Below are positions 1 through 9,560 of a stretch of 44,938 bases of DNA, one piece after another. Under the pieces are notes generated by a model. It ran no database searches and was not told where the DNA came from. It saw only the letters and a program-made list of their open reading frames with translations. This stretch comes from Lewinellaceae bacterium (GTDB taxonomy: Bacteria; Bacteroidota; Bacteroidia; Chitinophagales; Saprospiraceae). A program made the translations under genes and the position numbers. Within the stretch, counting starts at the first letter, position 1. The number at the start of each line of letters is the position of its first letter. The stretch covers positions 1-44,938 of the forward strand of contig CANHEE010000010.1 of assembly GCA_947459655.1 (NCBI GenBank). Direction: 5' to 3'.

Positions 1-3000
1 ACCTGGCATCCAGGTAATTGCCCTCAAGCTTGCCATTCCTTGACGCATATGTATTACCCGGAAGAACATACAATCCTTCCAGCATGATCTGCTCATCATT
101 TCGGGTAATGGAAAGGGCTGCTTTCACAGGGCTTTTCAGGTCTTCCAGACTTGCGTCGAGACGGACTTTTCCCCAGTCTCTTTTGTTCCAGTTCAGCGTA
201 TCTGCGTTGACCACTGCACTGATGTTTTTCAGTTCAAACAAGTCCTCTACACACAAATCAACTTCAAAATCACCCAGAAAAGCAAATCGATCATCATTCA
301 GCAGCCGATCAATCAGATTGAAATTATAGCCCTTCACATTCAGATTGATGCCTTTTCTGCCTATGCTCTCCAGAGAAATATACTTTTTGCCGCTTTGAAT
401 TTCAAAATTCCTGGTCTCGATGTAATTTTTATCAAAACGCAAGTAGTTGTCCTCATTAACTGTCCACCGTTCATTAAACAGGGAAAACTGTGATTGCAAA
501 AAGTTGACCTGGAAATAATCCGGATGGACACTAAACATGCCGTTTAGATTGAGCGAATCAAGATCAAGGGCTACTTTATCGCCGTTGAGGTCAAAACGCA
601 GGGAATCTCCGGTCATTCTACCCAGAATGGTTATCAAATTTACGTGATATTTGTTATCAATAACGGTGTGGTACAACTGTACGTCAACATCGCCCCTACC
701 GGCCTGCAGATTGATGTTGTAACCGAAATCCGTCAGTTTTACATTCTGAAATTGGGCATCCTGCAACAATGCAGACATACCCAGGGAATTGCTGATGTTG
801 TCAAAATGTCCCGAAAGATGCAATCCGCGCAGCGTGTCCAGTTGGGGATGAATCAAGTGGGAAAAATTAGCGCTATTGTCTATGTCAAACTCAAAATCGA
901 TGTTGTCATTGCCCACTACAAGTGGGTTGATTTCAAGTCCGAGCCGCCGCGCGATGTTGTTGTGATGATTGACCAGGTAATTGTTCAGGCTTTTGGGCAG
1001 TCGCGCAAAATCAAATGCTCCGTCGATATACCCTTGCAGTATGTTGGAATCAAAATCAATCCTACGACTGCCGGAACCGGATATTTTCGACTGTATATTC
1101 AAGGCATCCAACCGGTACTGCTCTCCTCTGTATGATGCGAAAATATCGTTGAATTTTGCCGACCCCTGAAGGTTGTCAATATTATTTCCGTCAAAAACGA
1201 TTTCAAAATTCCCGCCCACTTCGATGTCCTCAGATGACAAATTCAAGGGTTTGAGATGAATATAATTGATGGTTGAGCGAAAATCATAGTGTGGCACGAA
1301 ACCCCTCAGGTCTATCGCTCCCTGAAAAGTGAAGTCTATATTTTTATCCTTTGCAGTCAGTTGCCCGTCAAAAAGCTTACTATCCAACTTGCCTTTATAG
1401 GTCAGATTTTCGTAGGTGTAGTCCTTGAAAACGAACGATTTCACTCTTGCCGTCAAATCAGCCTCTGCATCCGCGGCATTGAACCCCGTACCGTTGCTTA
1501 CATCAGCTTCCAGCGTTACTTTTCCAAAATCTGAATTTCCTGTAAACGCCCGCAGATCAAAATCGGTCAGGTCAATACCCCCGTTATAGACACTTTTTCC
1601 GCGACTTTCATCGGGTTTATAAACAATGTCCATGTCCGCTCTTCCGAGGTCGGTGTGCAGGTGACCTTGTGCAGCAAAGTCGTATGGAAAACCGTAAAAA
1701 AAGCCTGTAAAATCGATATTTCCAAGTTTTTCCACCCCTTCGGGAAAAGCCTTCACTCCGGCAAACAATTTAATGGTCGCCATATCTGAAACCATACGAT
1801 TGACCTTAAAACCGATGAATACATTGTCCGGATCGGTCACGTCGTTGAGGTTCAGGTCTCCCTGCAGACTGAGACCCTTGGTTTCCACTGACAGACTATC
1901 TGCCGAGAGCCTGTCTACCTTGCCCATGATGTTACCGCTGATTCTGAATTGTTCAGTCTGGTTCTTTACGATGAAAGGATTTCCGGCAATCTGTCGGTCA
2001 AATGGTATAAGATCCTTGAAGGCTAGGTGGCTGTCCCGCAATTTTGCAACAATCCTGACTTTTGAATTGAAATCATTAAAATCTGCCCAGTCCCTGAACT
2101 GCAACTGGAAGGTGTCCCTGATTTCAGAAAAAGGTGTTTTCAACTCAAAGCCATTCAATTCAATACGCCTTGGACTCAATTTAAAATGTTCAGCAGTCAG
2201 ATTGTCGAGAACAAAACCGCATTTCTCCCGAGCAGCGATGCCGCTCAGCGTCGCATTGATTTCATCTCCAAGCATGTCCAGGTGATCCAGATCAAAATTT
2301 ACCTGGCTGATGTCCAAATGATTGAAATCCATCAGATAAGGCTCCTTTCTGGCCGATGCCCCAGTGCTGTTGTTTTCATAAACAAAATGACCACCGCTGA
2401 GACGAAACCTGCCGAGGGTCAGGTGTAATGGAGAATAAGTTGATTTGTCTGCATCCTCGTCGTTTGATGACTCATCCTCGTAGGATAGCTGGTTTTTTGG
2501 TGGATGGGAATCCAGGTCCTTGAGTACTATTGAAGGCTGTATGAATTCCGCATTTTTTACTTGAATGCAGTTTTCCCGGAGGTTCATTTCGCCAAGTGTA
2601 ACGGCACCTTCATCGAGGTAAAAATACAATTCCTGCCCCGCAGCTTTATCGACCTGATGCAAGTCAATTTTCCTAAAAGACACATAATGCATTTTCAGGT
2701 CGAAAGGCTTCGACACAGCATCTGGGTCACGTGGTTTATCGTTGCTGAAATAATCAATTAAAAACTGCAGATTATTGTCTTCTTCATATGCATCCCGCCG
2801 CAGGTAAACCTTTGCGTTTTCCAGCATCAGGCCATTGATTTTGAGACCCTTCCCGGTAATCGCCTGCCAGGTCAGATCGTAATCCACCCGCAGCTTTTGT
2901 GCATAGAGAAGGGTGTCGCGCCTCAAATCCTCAATGTAAATGCCATCAAGTGTAAGGTTACTTAGAAGATCAATTCCGATGTGTTCAATGGATACCCTGG

Positions 3001-3142
3001 TATTCAATTCACGGGAGAGCAGGGCCGTAACTTTTTGAATGGCCCAGTTCTGAAACCAGTAGGATTGCAGCAAGGCGAGCAAAAAAAGGATAAAAAACAC
3101 GAAAGTGCCCAGCGAGGTCCGCATAAAGCGGCTGAACTTCAT
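1..3142 (-). CDS. TamB/AsmA-like envelope protein (C-terminal part outside window)
   Basis: An uninterrupted reading frame runs from an ATG at 3142 to the window edge, about 1047 codons; the codon register at 37-35 agrees with the start. After a short basic N-terminus there is one membrane anchor (FVFFILFLLALL), then repetitive beta-rich sequence with phrases such as VSIEHIGIDLL and RRDTLLYAQKLRVDY. These are typical of Bacteroidota TamB-type proteins. The family forms long periplasmic grooves thought to carry lipids, or to help barrel assembly, between the membranes. The defining C-terminal TamB domain (DUF490) would lie beyond position 1, so TamB rather than another AsmA-like protein is an inference. 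An in-frame TTG at 3190 is an alternative start; an in-frame stop at 3232-3230 limits further extension. It is divergent from malQ. Confidence 0.8.
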   Translation of the reverse strand, partial: MKFSRFMRTSLGTFVFFILFLLALLQSYWFQNWAIQKVTALLSRELNTRVSIEHIGIDLLSNLTLDGIYIEDLRRDTLLYAQKLRVDYDLTWQAITGKGLKINGLMLENAKVYLRRDAYEEDNNLQFLIDYFSNDKPRDPDAVSKPFDLKMHYVSFRKIDLHQVDKAAGQELYFYLDEGAVTLGEMNLRENCIQVKNAEFIQPSIVLKDLDSHPPKNQLSYEDESSNDEDADKSTYSPLHLTLGRFRLSGGHFVYENNSTGASARKEPYLMDFNHLDISQVNFDLDHLDMLGDEINATLSGIAAREKCGFVLDNLTAEHFKLSPRRIELNGFELKTPFSEIRDTFQLQFRDWADFNDFNSKVRIVAKLRDSHLAFKDLIPFDRQIAGNPFIVKNQTEQFRISGNIMGKVDRLSADSLSVETKGLSLQGDLNLNDVTDPDNVFIGFKVNRMVSDMATIKLFAGVKAFPEGVEKLGNIDFTGFFYGFPYDFAAQGHLHTDLGRADMDIVYKPDESRGKSVYNGGIDLTDFDLRAFTGNSDFGKVTLEADVSNGTGFNAADAEADLTARVKSFVFKDYTYENLTYKGKLDSKLFDGQLTAKDKNIDFTFQGAIDLRGFVPHYDFRSTINYIHLKPLNLSSEDIEVGGNFEIVFDGNNIDNLQGSAKFNDIFASYRGEQYRLDALNIQSKISGSGSRRIDFDSNILQGYIDGAFDFARLPKSLNNYLVNHHNNIARRLGLEINPLVVGNDNIDFEFDIDNSANFSHLIHPQLDTLRGLHLSGHFDNISNSLGMSALLQDAQFQNVKLTDFGYNINLQAGRGDVDVQLYHTVIDNKYHVNLITILGRMTGDSLRFDLNGDKVALDLDSLNLNGMFSVHPDYFQVNFLQSQFSLFNERWTVNEDNYLRFDKNYIETRNFEIQSGKKYISLESIGRKGINLNVKGYNFNLIDRLLNDDRFAFLGDFEVDLCVEDLFELKNISAVVNADTLNWNKRDWGKVRLDASLEDLKSPVKAALSITRNDEQIMLEGLYVLPGNTYASRNGKLEGNYLDAR

Positions 3143-3447
3143 AAAGTAGTACCAGAACGGTTTTCGCTCGTCGGGCTCTATACTGGGCAATATGTCATCA
3201 ACCTCTATGATGGTTCTTTTTTCTGCAAATTACGCCATTTATTTGTTTTTACAGAAATTTTTAACGATTTGTTAATTGACTGGAAAGCCTGTGGACTTGG
3301 AGTCAATAAACGCCTTGTAACCGATATCAAAAAGCATAGTTAACGCGATTTTTATCAGCATTTATTTTTGTTTGCGCTTGTTTTCAAAATGCATTTGGCA
3401 TCTGAAAAAAATAGTAGATTTGCCATTGCGTATAAAACGGACTACCG
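3143..3447. other. Divergent intergenic region between the tamB-like gene and malQ
   Basis: This 305 bp, AT-rich region separates two divergent genes. The only element I can support is the malQ promoter near 3394-3422. I see no hairpin terminator and no convincing small gene. No TAnnTTTG box was found for the minus-strand gene. Confidence 0.5.
3394..3422 (+). promoter_or_regulatory. Predicted Bacteroidota promoter for malQ
   Basis: TTTG at 3394-3397 is followed after 17 bp by TAGATTTG at 3415-3422. This fits the Bacteroidota -33/-7 pattern TTTG...TAnnTTTG. The malQ ATG lies 25 bp downstream of the -7 box. Confidence 0.55.
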
Positions 3448-6120
3448 ATGATCCTAAACTTCCACATCCACTATAAAACTGCTTTCGGAGAGAAGGTAAA
3501 ACTGCTTATCAAAAACCCGGAAAGCGAGAATGCACTAAATTGCCAAACCTATGATGGCGAGAATTGGACTGCGTCCCTCGAACTCGAAAAAGACCAGAAC
3601 CTTGAGTACAAATATGCACTCGAGAATACAGATGGGACTTTCGAAGAGTGGGGCAGCTGGCGGTATACCGGTGCATTGAAAGGTGCAGCTCAGGCATTCA
3701 TGCAAGACATCTGGCGGAGCCACTCCAATCCCGGCAATGCATATTTTTCAACGGCCTTTAAAGATGTTATTTTCAGGAGACATCCATCGCCTTCAACTCC
3801 CGCAGCATTTCAGGCAGGCGCCAACCGAGTTACCTTTCGTCTGTATGCGACCGCGCTGGAAAAACACCAGAAATTTTGTATTCTGGGTAATTGTGACGCA
3901 CTTGGCAATTGGGTCAATCCGATCGTGATGCAGGATACGGGATTTCCGCTCTGGGAGACCAGCGTAGACATATCGGAAGCCGATGTTCAGATTAGGTACA
4001 AATACGCCATCTATGACGAGAAGGAGGAAAAAATTGTGGCCTGGGAAAAAGAAGACGACAGGATTTGTTACTTCAATTTACCAGACCATAAAGGTTATCA
4101 GCTCATCAGGACAGATGAAAATTTCCGCTTTCCAAATGCACCGTGGAGGGGTACTGGGGTAGTCATCCCGGTTTTTTCCCTGCGGTCGGAACAGGGTCTT
4201 GGCATAGGAGAATTTACCGACCTACACCTGCTGACGGACTGGGCAGAATCCTGCGGAATCAACCTGGTTCAGGTCTTGCCGGTCAATGACACCATAGCAG
4301 CCAGGACCTGGACAGACAGCTATCCATACGCTGCAATTTCCGTTTTCGCATTAAATCCGTTGTATGTCAACCTGCAGTCTATCGCCCTGCTCAAAGATAA
4401 ACAAGCAAGCAAGAAGCTCCACAACAGTATCGATAAGCTAAACGGGGCAGACGAAATTGATTTTGATAGTGTTATTAGGCTAAAATTTGAATTTTTCAAA
4501 GCACTTTACCAACAGGAGAAAGATCAATTCTGGAAAAATAGCGAAGTAAGATCCTTCATGACCTCCAACGAAGAATGGTTGCGGCCATACGCGGCTTTCT
4601 GTTACCTTCGCGACCTTTACGACACCGCCAATTTCGCACTCTGGAAAAAACACCGCGTTTTTTCAGCTAAAGTATTGACAGAAATCTGCAACCCGTCTGC
4701 GGAACACTTTGACGAAGTAGCACTTCATTACTTCATACAATACCACGCACATCGGCAACTTTGGACGGCTACCCAATACGCGCGTTCTAAGGGAATCGTA
4801 CTAAAAGGCGACCTCCCTATCGGTATCTATAGGTACTCCTGTGATGCATGGGTGGCACCCGAACTGTACAATATGGACGAACAAGCAGGAGCGCCACCGG
4901 ATGATTTTGCTGTTTCCGGACAAAACTGGGGTTTTCCGACCTACAACTGGGAAGAAATGGCAAAAGACAATTTTTCCTGGTGGAAAAAACGAATGTCAAA
5001 GCTCAGTGAATATTTTGACGCCCTGCGAATAGACCACATTCTGGGATTTTTCAGAATATGGCAAATTCCTCTGGAGCAGATTGATGGAACCCTCGGCATG
5101 TTCAATCCGAGACTACCCTACAATCTGCAGGAATTGGAAAACTTCGGACTGCGTAGGATGGTGGAACGCTGCACGAAACGTTTTATTTCAGATCAAATGC
5201 TCAGCGACTCGTTTGGGGAAAACAAAGAGTGGGTGAAAAAAGAATTCCTGGAAGAAACCGGCAATGAAGTGTACAGGCTGAAGGAACACTGCAACACACA
5301 GGCTAAAATCAAGGCTCTTTTTCAAAACGGGAATAAGTATAAGGACAAACTGTTCCTGGAGCACAATTTATCCAATCTGGTTGCGGAGGTTCTTTTGTTG
5401 GAAGAGCCGGGAACCGAAGGAAAAGAATTCAATCCTCGAATTACCCTGTTTCGGACAAAGTCCTTCGAAGCACTGGACGAATTCAACAAACACGCCATCA
5501 TGAAATTGTACAACGATTACTATTTCAGCAGGCATGATGAATTCTGGAAAAAACAGGCACTTTGGAAACTGCCGGCACTGCTGAAAGCAACCAACATGCT
5601 GATCTGCGGAGAAGATCTCGGAATGATACCCAACACCGTGCCAGGTGTGATGCGTGATCTCAATATTATTTCGCTTGAAATACAGAGAATGCCAAAAGGC
5701 AGCCATACATTCGGTGACACAGGCGGTTATCCATACATGAGCGTATGCAGCCCTTCCTGCCATGATATGTCAACCATCCGTGGCTGGTGGGAATCCGATT
5801 TTCAGATGGCACAACGCTTTTTTAGGGAGGTGCTTCGGCAGGAAGGTTCGGCACCGAAAGATTGCTCGCCGCAAATTGTGGAAATGATCAATAGCCTTCA
5901 CCTTAATTCACCGAGTATGTGGGCCATATTTCCAATACAGGACCTCGTCGGCATGGATGAAACCCTTCGGAGAAAGGAAGCTGCATCGGAACAAATCAAT
6001 GACCCTTCCAATCCGAAACATTGCTGGAATTACCGTTTTCATATTCCGTTGGAGAGCCTGAACAAGGAGAAAAACCTCGCTTTGCAAATAAAAATAATGA
6101 TACAAAATGCAGGTAGATAA
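3448..6120 (+). CDS. malQ: 4-alpha-glucanotransferase (amylomaltase, GH77) with two N-terminal CBM20 domains
   Basis: This 890-residue protein is the long, DPE2-like form of amylomaltase, which transfers alpha-1,4-glucan segments between malto-oligosaccharides in the cytoplasm. Two starch-binding CBM20 modules occupy roughly residues 1-105 and 120-225; the second carries FCILGNCDALGNW. The GH77 catalytic domain follows from about residue 240 (VFSLRSEQGLGIGEF). Predicted catalytic residues are Asp529 (ALRIDHILGFFRIW, nucleophile), Glu722 (ICGEDLGMIP, acid/base) and Asp773 (CHDMSTIRGWW). There is no signal peptide, so it should be cytosolic and act in maltodextrin or glycogen metabolism. No other glycogen or maltose genes are adjacent, and it appears to be a single-gene transcription unit. 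Confidence 0.96.
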   Translation: MILNFHIHYKTAFGEKVKLLIKNPESENALNCQTYDGENWTASLELEKDQNLEYKYALENTDGTFEEWGSWRYTGALKGAAQAFMQDIWRSHSNPGNAYFSTAFKDVIFRRHPSPSTPAAFQAGANRVTFRLYATALEKHQKFCILGNCDALGNWVNPIVMQDTGFPLWETSVDISEADVQIRYKYAIYDEKEEKIVAWEKEDDRICYFNLPDHKGYQLIRTDENFRFPNAPWRGTGVVIPVFSLRSEQGLGIGEFTDLHLLTDWAESCGINLVQVLPVNDTIAARTWTDSYPYAAISVFALNPLYVNLQSIALLKDKQASKKLHNSIDKLNGADEIDFDSVIRLKFEFFKALYQQEKDQFWKNSEVRSFMTSNEEWLRPYAAFCYLRDLYDTANFALWKKHRVFSAKVLTEICNPSAEHFDEVALHYFIQYHAHRQLWTATQYARSKGIVLKGDLPIGIYRYSCDAWVAPELYNMDEQAGAPPDDFAVSGQNWGFPTYNWEEMAKDNFSWWKKRMSKLSEYFDALRIDHILGFFRIWQIPLEQIDGTLGMFNPRLPYNLQELENFGLRRMVERCTKRFISDQMLSDSFGENKEWVKKEFLEETGNEVYRLKEHCNTQAKIKALFQNGNKYKDKLFLEHNLSNLVAEVLLLEEPGTEGKEFNPRITLFRTKSFEALDEFNKHAIMKLYNDYYFSRHDEFWKKQALWKLPALLKATNMLICGEDLGMIPNTVPGVMRDLNIISLEIQRMPKGSHTFGDTGGYPYMSVCSPSCHDMSTIRGWWESDFQMAQRFFREVLRQEGSAPKDCSPQIVEMINSLHLNSPSMWAIFPIQDLVGMDETLRRKEAASEQINDPSNPKHCWNYRFHIPLESLNKEKNLALQIKIMIQNAGR

Positions 6121-6459
6121 GCTGTAACAAAACCACAATTTCATCTTTAATTGAAACGTTTGTTGTATATGTAATCAACTGAAAAATAGATTTGACCCGA
6201 CAACTGAGCCACTGACGCTAATCCTAAAAAGTACATTTTGTCATGAAGCACACGCATTTTGTCAGTTAATTAGCAAATGGCACGTTTTTCCATGCTGTTA
6301 AAATATAATCAGGTAATTTTTTCAAAATGCTTGATTCAAAAGTAAATTATACGTATTATTGTTTTGGATTAAAGATGCACTTTTGAGCCTATTGTTATTT
6401 CACCAACAATCAATTTAAAAAAGTGTATTTTATATTGCTGAAACGCCAAGTAGCAAAAA
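6121..6459. other. Intergenic region upstream of clpC with a 10-bp direct repeat
   Basis: This 339 bp AT-rich leader separates malQ and clpC. The sequence CATTTTGTCA occurs at 6234-6243 and again at 6255-6264, a 21-bp period. I found no clear malQ terminator. TATATTGC at 6431-6438 is only a weak match to the -7 box TAnnTTTG. No small gene is convincing. Confidence 0.4.
6234..6264. repeat. Direct repeat CATTTTGTCA x2, candidate operator upstream of clpC
   Basis: Two identical 10-mers, CATTTTGTCA, begin 21 bp apart, which is two helical turns and puts them on the same DNA face. They lie about 200 bp before the clpC start. No known Bacteroidota heat-shock operator was recognised, so an operator role is a guess. 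Confidence 0.3.
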
Positions 6460-9003
6460 ATGAACAAAAAATTTTCACCGAAAGTAAAGGAAGTCATCAC
6501 CAAAAGTCGCGATGAAGCGATTCGTTTGGGACAAGACTATATAGGAATTGAGCACTTATTGCTTGGTATACTGCAGGACACGGATAGTTTGGCTGTGAAA
6601 GTTCTGGTATCACTGGAGGTTGACCCCCTCGAGGTTCGCCAGGCTGTTGAGCGTTCTATCCAACGGTTGCCTGTCGGCAAAGACTCACTGAAGATAGGGA
6701 ATCTGCCCCTCAACAAGGCTGCGGAAAAAGTATTGAAAGTGATTTTCCTGGAAGCCAAGACATTGAAATCCAATGAGCTTTGTCCGGAGCACCTCATGTT
6801 GTCGATTTTGAAGGAAGAGGCCAACATTGCTTCCAGAATTCTGAAAGAATACGATGTGGACTACGATGTGTACAAATCAGAACTGGAGTACGTCCGCCAG
6901 GAACTGGAGATGGACGGCTCTGGAAATCCATCGATTTTTGACCAGGCACCGGATGATGATTCTTTTGATGACGATGAACGCGCATACAGAGGAAGTTCGG
7001 GTTCGTCATCAAAACCAGGACAATCAAAGTCCCGCACACCAGTACTCGACAACTTTGGCCGCGACGTGACCAAGCAGGCCGATGAGGGAAAATTGGATCC
7101 TATTATCGGCCGCGAGACCGAAATTGAAAGGGTTTCGCAGATCCTCAGTCGTAGGAAGAAAAACAATCCGATCCTCATTGGAGAACCGGGAGTGGGAAAA
7201 ACTGCCATCGTTGAAGGACTGGCACTGCGCATTATCCAGAAAAAAGTCTCCCGCACCCTGTTCAACAAGCGCATCATCATGCTGGACATGGCTGCTCTTG
7301 TCGCTGGCACCAAATATCGTGGCCAGTTCGAAGAGCGCATGAAAGCCATAATGACTGAACTCGAAAAAAATCGCGATGTCATTCTTTTCATTGATGAAAT
7401 CCACACCATCGTAGGTGCTGGTGGAGCTACCGGTTCGCTGGACGCATCCAACATTTTCAAACCTGCCCTCGCCAGAGGTGAGCTTCAGTGTATCGGAGCC
7501 TCTACCTTGGATGAATACCGTCAGTTTATTGAAAAAGACGGTGCACTCGACCGCAGGTTCCAGAAGGTGTTGATTGAACCTCCTTCAGCAGAAGACACCA
7601 TACATATCCTGAACAATATCCGTCCGAAATACGAGGAGTTCCATAATGTAGCTTTCTCTGATGAAACGATACATGCCTGTGTCAGATTAAGCGATAGGTA
7701 CATCACCGATCGTTTCCTTCCGGACAAGGCCATTGATGTGATGGATGAAGTCGGCGCAAGGGTACACCTCAAGAATATTCATGTTCCGAAGCACATTGAA
7801 GATACCGAGAAAAAAATCGAGGAAATCAAAGAGCAGAAAAATCAGGCTGTAAAAAATCAGCAGTATGAGCGCGCAGCCGATTTGAGGGATGATGAAATGA
7901 AGCTCACCCGACAACTGGAGGCTGAGAAACAGCGCTGGGAAGAAGATTCCAAAACACAGCGGTACCCTGTGACCGAAGAGGATATCGCAGAGGTGGTATC
8001 CATGATGACCGGAATTCCTGTTAAAAGGGTCGGTCAGAGCGAAAGCAAAAAACTGGTCAAGATGGGCGAAGACTTGAAAGGATCGGTCATTGGTCAGGAC
8101 GAAGCAATCGCCAAGATAACCAAAGCGATACAGCGCAATCGCGTGGGACTGAAGGATCCAAAAAAGCCTGTGGGCTCATTCATTTTCCTCGGACCAACAG
8201 GTGTGGGAAAAACAGAGTTGGCGCGCACCATCGCCCGCTACCTGTTTGATTCAGAAGAATCCCTGATCAGAATAGACATGTCTGAGTACATGGAAAAATT
8301 CTCTGTTAGCAGATTGATTGGAGCCCCTCCGGGTTATGTAGGATATGAAGAAGGCGGGCAATTGACAGAAAAAGTTCGTCGCAAACCATACAGTGTCATT
8401 CTGCTGGATGAAATTGAAAAAGCACATCCTGACGTGTACAATATTCTGTTGCAGGTCCTCGATGATGGTCAGCTGACAGATGGACTGGGCAGAAAGGTAG
8501 ACTTTAAAAACACCCTCATCATCATGACCTCCAACATTGGAGTCCGTCAGTTGAAAGATTTCGGTACGGGTGTCGGCTTCCAGACCAAATCCAGGGTTGA
8601 TGCTTTCGAAGAAAACTCCAAAACAGTGATTCAGAACGCATTGAAACGCACCTTTTCACCTGAATTTCTGAACCGAATCGATGATGTCGTGGTGTTCAAT
8701 ACACTTGAAAAAGAGCAGATTTATAAAATTATCGACATCACGTTGCAAGGACTACACCGCCGTCTTGAGGGAATGGGCTTCAAACTTGTCCTGAGTGCAG
8801 AAGCCAAGGATTTCGTCACAGAAAAAGGTTACGACCCCCAGTTCGGTGCAAGGCCACTTAACCGCGCCATACAGAAGTACATTGAAGACCCACTCGCTGA
8901 GTTTATACTGAATGAAAATCCTACAGAGGGCAGTGTTTTCGAAGCGGTTATGAATGATGAGAAGGACGGACTGAAAATAACTTATCAAACCGTCAATGCA
9001 TGA
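6460..9003 (+). CDS. clpC: ATP-dependent Clp protease ATP-binding subunit ClpC
   Basis: An 847-residue HSP100 AAA+ unfoldase that should feed substrates to ClpP in the cytoplasm. The double Clp-N domain spans residues 1-145. AAA-1 has its Walker A at 241-248 (GEPGVGKT) and Walker B VILFIDEIH. A UVR motif lies in the middle domain (QQYERAADLRDDE, around 468). AAA-2 has its Walker A at 578-585 (GPTGVGKT) and Walker B VILLDEIEKAHPD. The short middle domain with UVR, together with a GVGF loop matching the ClpP-docking position, separates it from ClpB. A strong terminator follows directly after the stop codon. clpP is not in the window. Confidence 0.96.
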   Translation: MNKKFSPKVKEVITKSRDEAIRLGQDYIGIEHLLLGILQDTDSLAVKVLVSLEVDPLEVRQAVERSIQRLPVGKDSLKIGNLPLNKAAEKVLKVIFLEAKTLKSNELCPEHLMLSILKEEANIASRILKEYDVDYDVYKSELEYVRQELEMDGSGNPSIFDQAPDDDSFDDDERAYRGSSGSSSKPGQSKSRTPVLDNFGRDVTKQADEGKLDPIIGRETEIERVSQILSRRKKNNPILIGEPGVGKTAIVEGLALRIIQKKVSRTLFNKRIIMLDMAALVAGTKYRGQFEERMKAIMTELEKNRDVILFIDEIHTIVGAGGATGSLDASNIFKPALARGELQCIGASTLDEYRQFIEKDGALDRRFQKVLIEPPSAEDTIHILNNIRPKYEEFHNVAFSDETIHACVRLSDRYITDRFLPDKAIDVMDEVGARVHLKNIHVPKHIEDTEKKIEEIKEQKNQAVKNQQYERAADLRDDEMKLTRQLEAEKQRWEEDSKTQRYPVTEEDIAEVVSMMTGIPVKRVGQSESKKLVKMGEDLKGSVIGQDEAIAKITKAIQRNRVGLKDPKKPVGSFIFLGPTGVGKTELARTIARYLFDSEESLIRIDMSEYMEKFSVSRLIGAPPGYVGYEEGGQLTEKVRRKPYSVILLDEIEKAHPDVYNILLQVLDDGQLTDGLGRKVDFKNTLIIMTSNIGVRQLKDFGTGVGFQTKSRVDAFEENSKTVIQNALKRTFSPEFLNRIDDVVVFNTLEKEQIYKIIDITLQGLHRRLEGMGFKLVLSAEAKDFVTEKGYDPQFGARPLNRAIQKYIEDPLAEFILNENPTEGSVFEAVMNDEKDGLKITYQTVNA

Positions 9004-9009
9004 TAACAG

Positions 9010-9046
9010 TCCCGGATTCTACCAAAGATCCGGGATTTTTCTTTTT
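9010..9046 (+). terminator. Rho-independent terminator of clpC
   Basis: A perfect 8-bp stem pairs TCCCGGAT (9010-9017) with ATCCGGGA (9028-9035) around a 10-nt loop. TTTTTCTTTTT follows at 9036-9046. The T tract ends at the base just before the ATG of the next gene. Confidence 0.9.
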
Positions 9047-9463
9047 ATGAAAAAACAATTTCTGATTCTGGCAATCTTGTTGATGTCCCTGGTTGACATG
9101 TCTGCCCAGAAAATAAAGGCCTCAAAGGTTCCGGAAAAAGTCATGATGGCATTTAGAAACGCGCAGCCGACCGTGAGAATTGCTTCATGGAGTCGCGAAT
9201 CGACAGATTTTCGCGTTGACTTTAAAAACGTCCGGGCCGAGGAAGTGTCTTTACTCTTCTCTGCACAAGGCGTATTGCTCGAAACGGAAATCGGCATTGA
9301 CTTTTCGGAACTTCCAAGACCGACACAAAGTACATTCAAAGGTAAAAAGCTCAAGAATATTCGGAAAGTCACTGATCGAACGGGAATGGTAACATATAAG
9401 GTCGGCTCAGGACGAAAGCAATTACGAATCAGTTCCGAAGGCAGAGTACTCAACTCCCACTGA
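9047..9463 (+). CDS. Secreted PepSY-like (DUF2874) protein
   Basis: A 138-residue protein with a clear Sec signal peptide (MKKQFLILAILLMSLVDMSAQ). A short mature domain follows, with the alternating pattern of Bacteroidota PepSY-like/DUF2874 proteins (KVPEKVMMAFRNAQP, WSRESTDFRVDF, then KIRKVTDRTGMVTYKV-like strands). Members are small periplasmic proteins of unknown function. The ATG at 9047 is chosen because it starts the signal peptide; the upstream in-frame ATG at 8996 would put the clpC terminator inside the coding region. With the terminator ending at 9046 there is no room for a leader, so how it is expressed is unclear. Assignment to the family rests on pattern only. Confidence 0.75.
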   Translation: MKKQFLILAILLMSLVDMSAQKIKASKVPEKVMMAFRNAQPTVRIASWSRESTDFRVDFKNVRAEEVSLLFSAQGVLLETEIGIDFSELPRPTQSTFKGKKLKNIRKVTDRTGMVTYKVGSGRKQLRISSEGRVLNSH

Positions 9464-9503
9464 TACTACACGAACTACCGCTCACAGAAATGACCCAAAT
9501 CGG

Positions 9504-9535
9504 TTTACAATCCCTTAATAAATTGTTTACATTTG
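9504..9535 (+). promoter_or_regulatory. Predicted promoter of the LysE-family gene
   Basis: TTTA at 9504-9507 is followed after 20 bp by TACATTTG at 9528-9535, close to the Bacteroidota consensus. The start codon at 9561 is 25 bp past the -7 box. Confidence 0.6.
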
Positions 9536-9560
9536 CCGGAAAATTACTTTTCTCTCCGGG

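Noticed and set aside
644-2285. Plus-strand open frames (644-1135 and 1773-2285)
   Set aside because: They lie antisense to the continuous TamB-like frame, have no recognisable domains, and the minus-strand translation is clearly protein-like.
6861-7460. 199-codon minus-strand frame inside clpC
   Set aside because: It is an antisense shadow: low-complexity Ser/Arg-rich sequence opposite well-conserved AAA-1 motifs.
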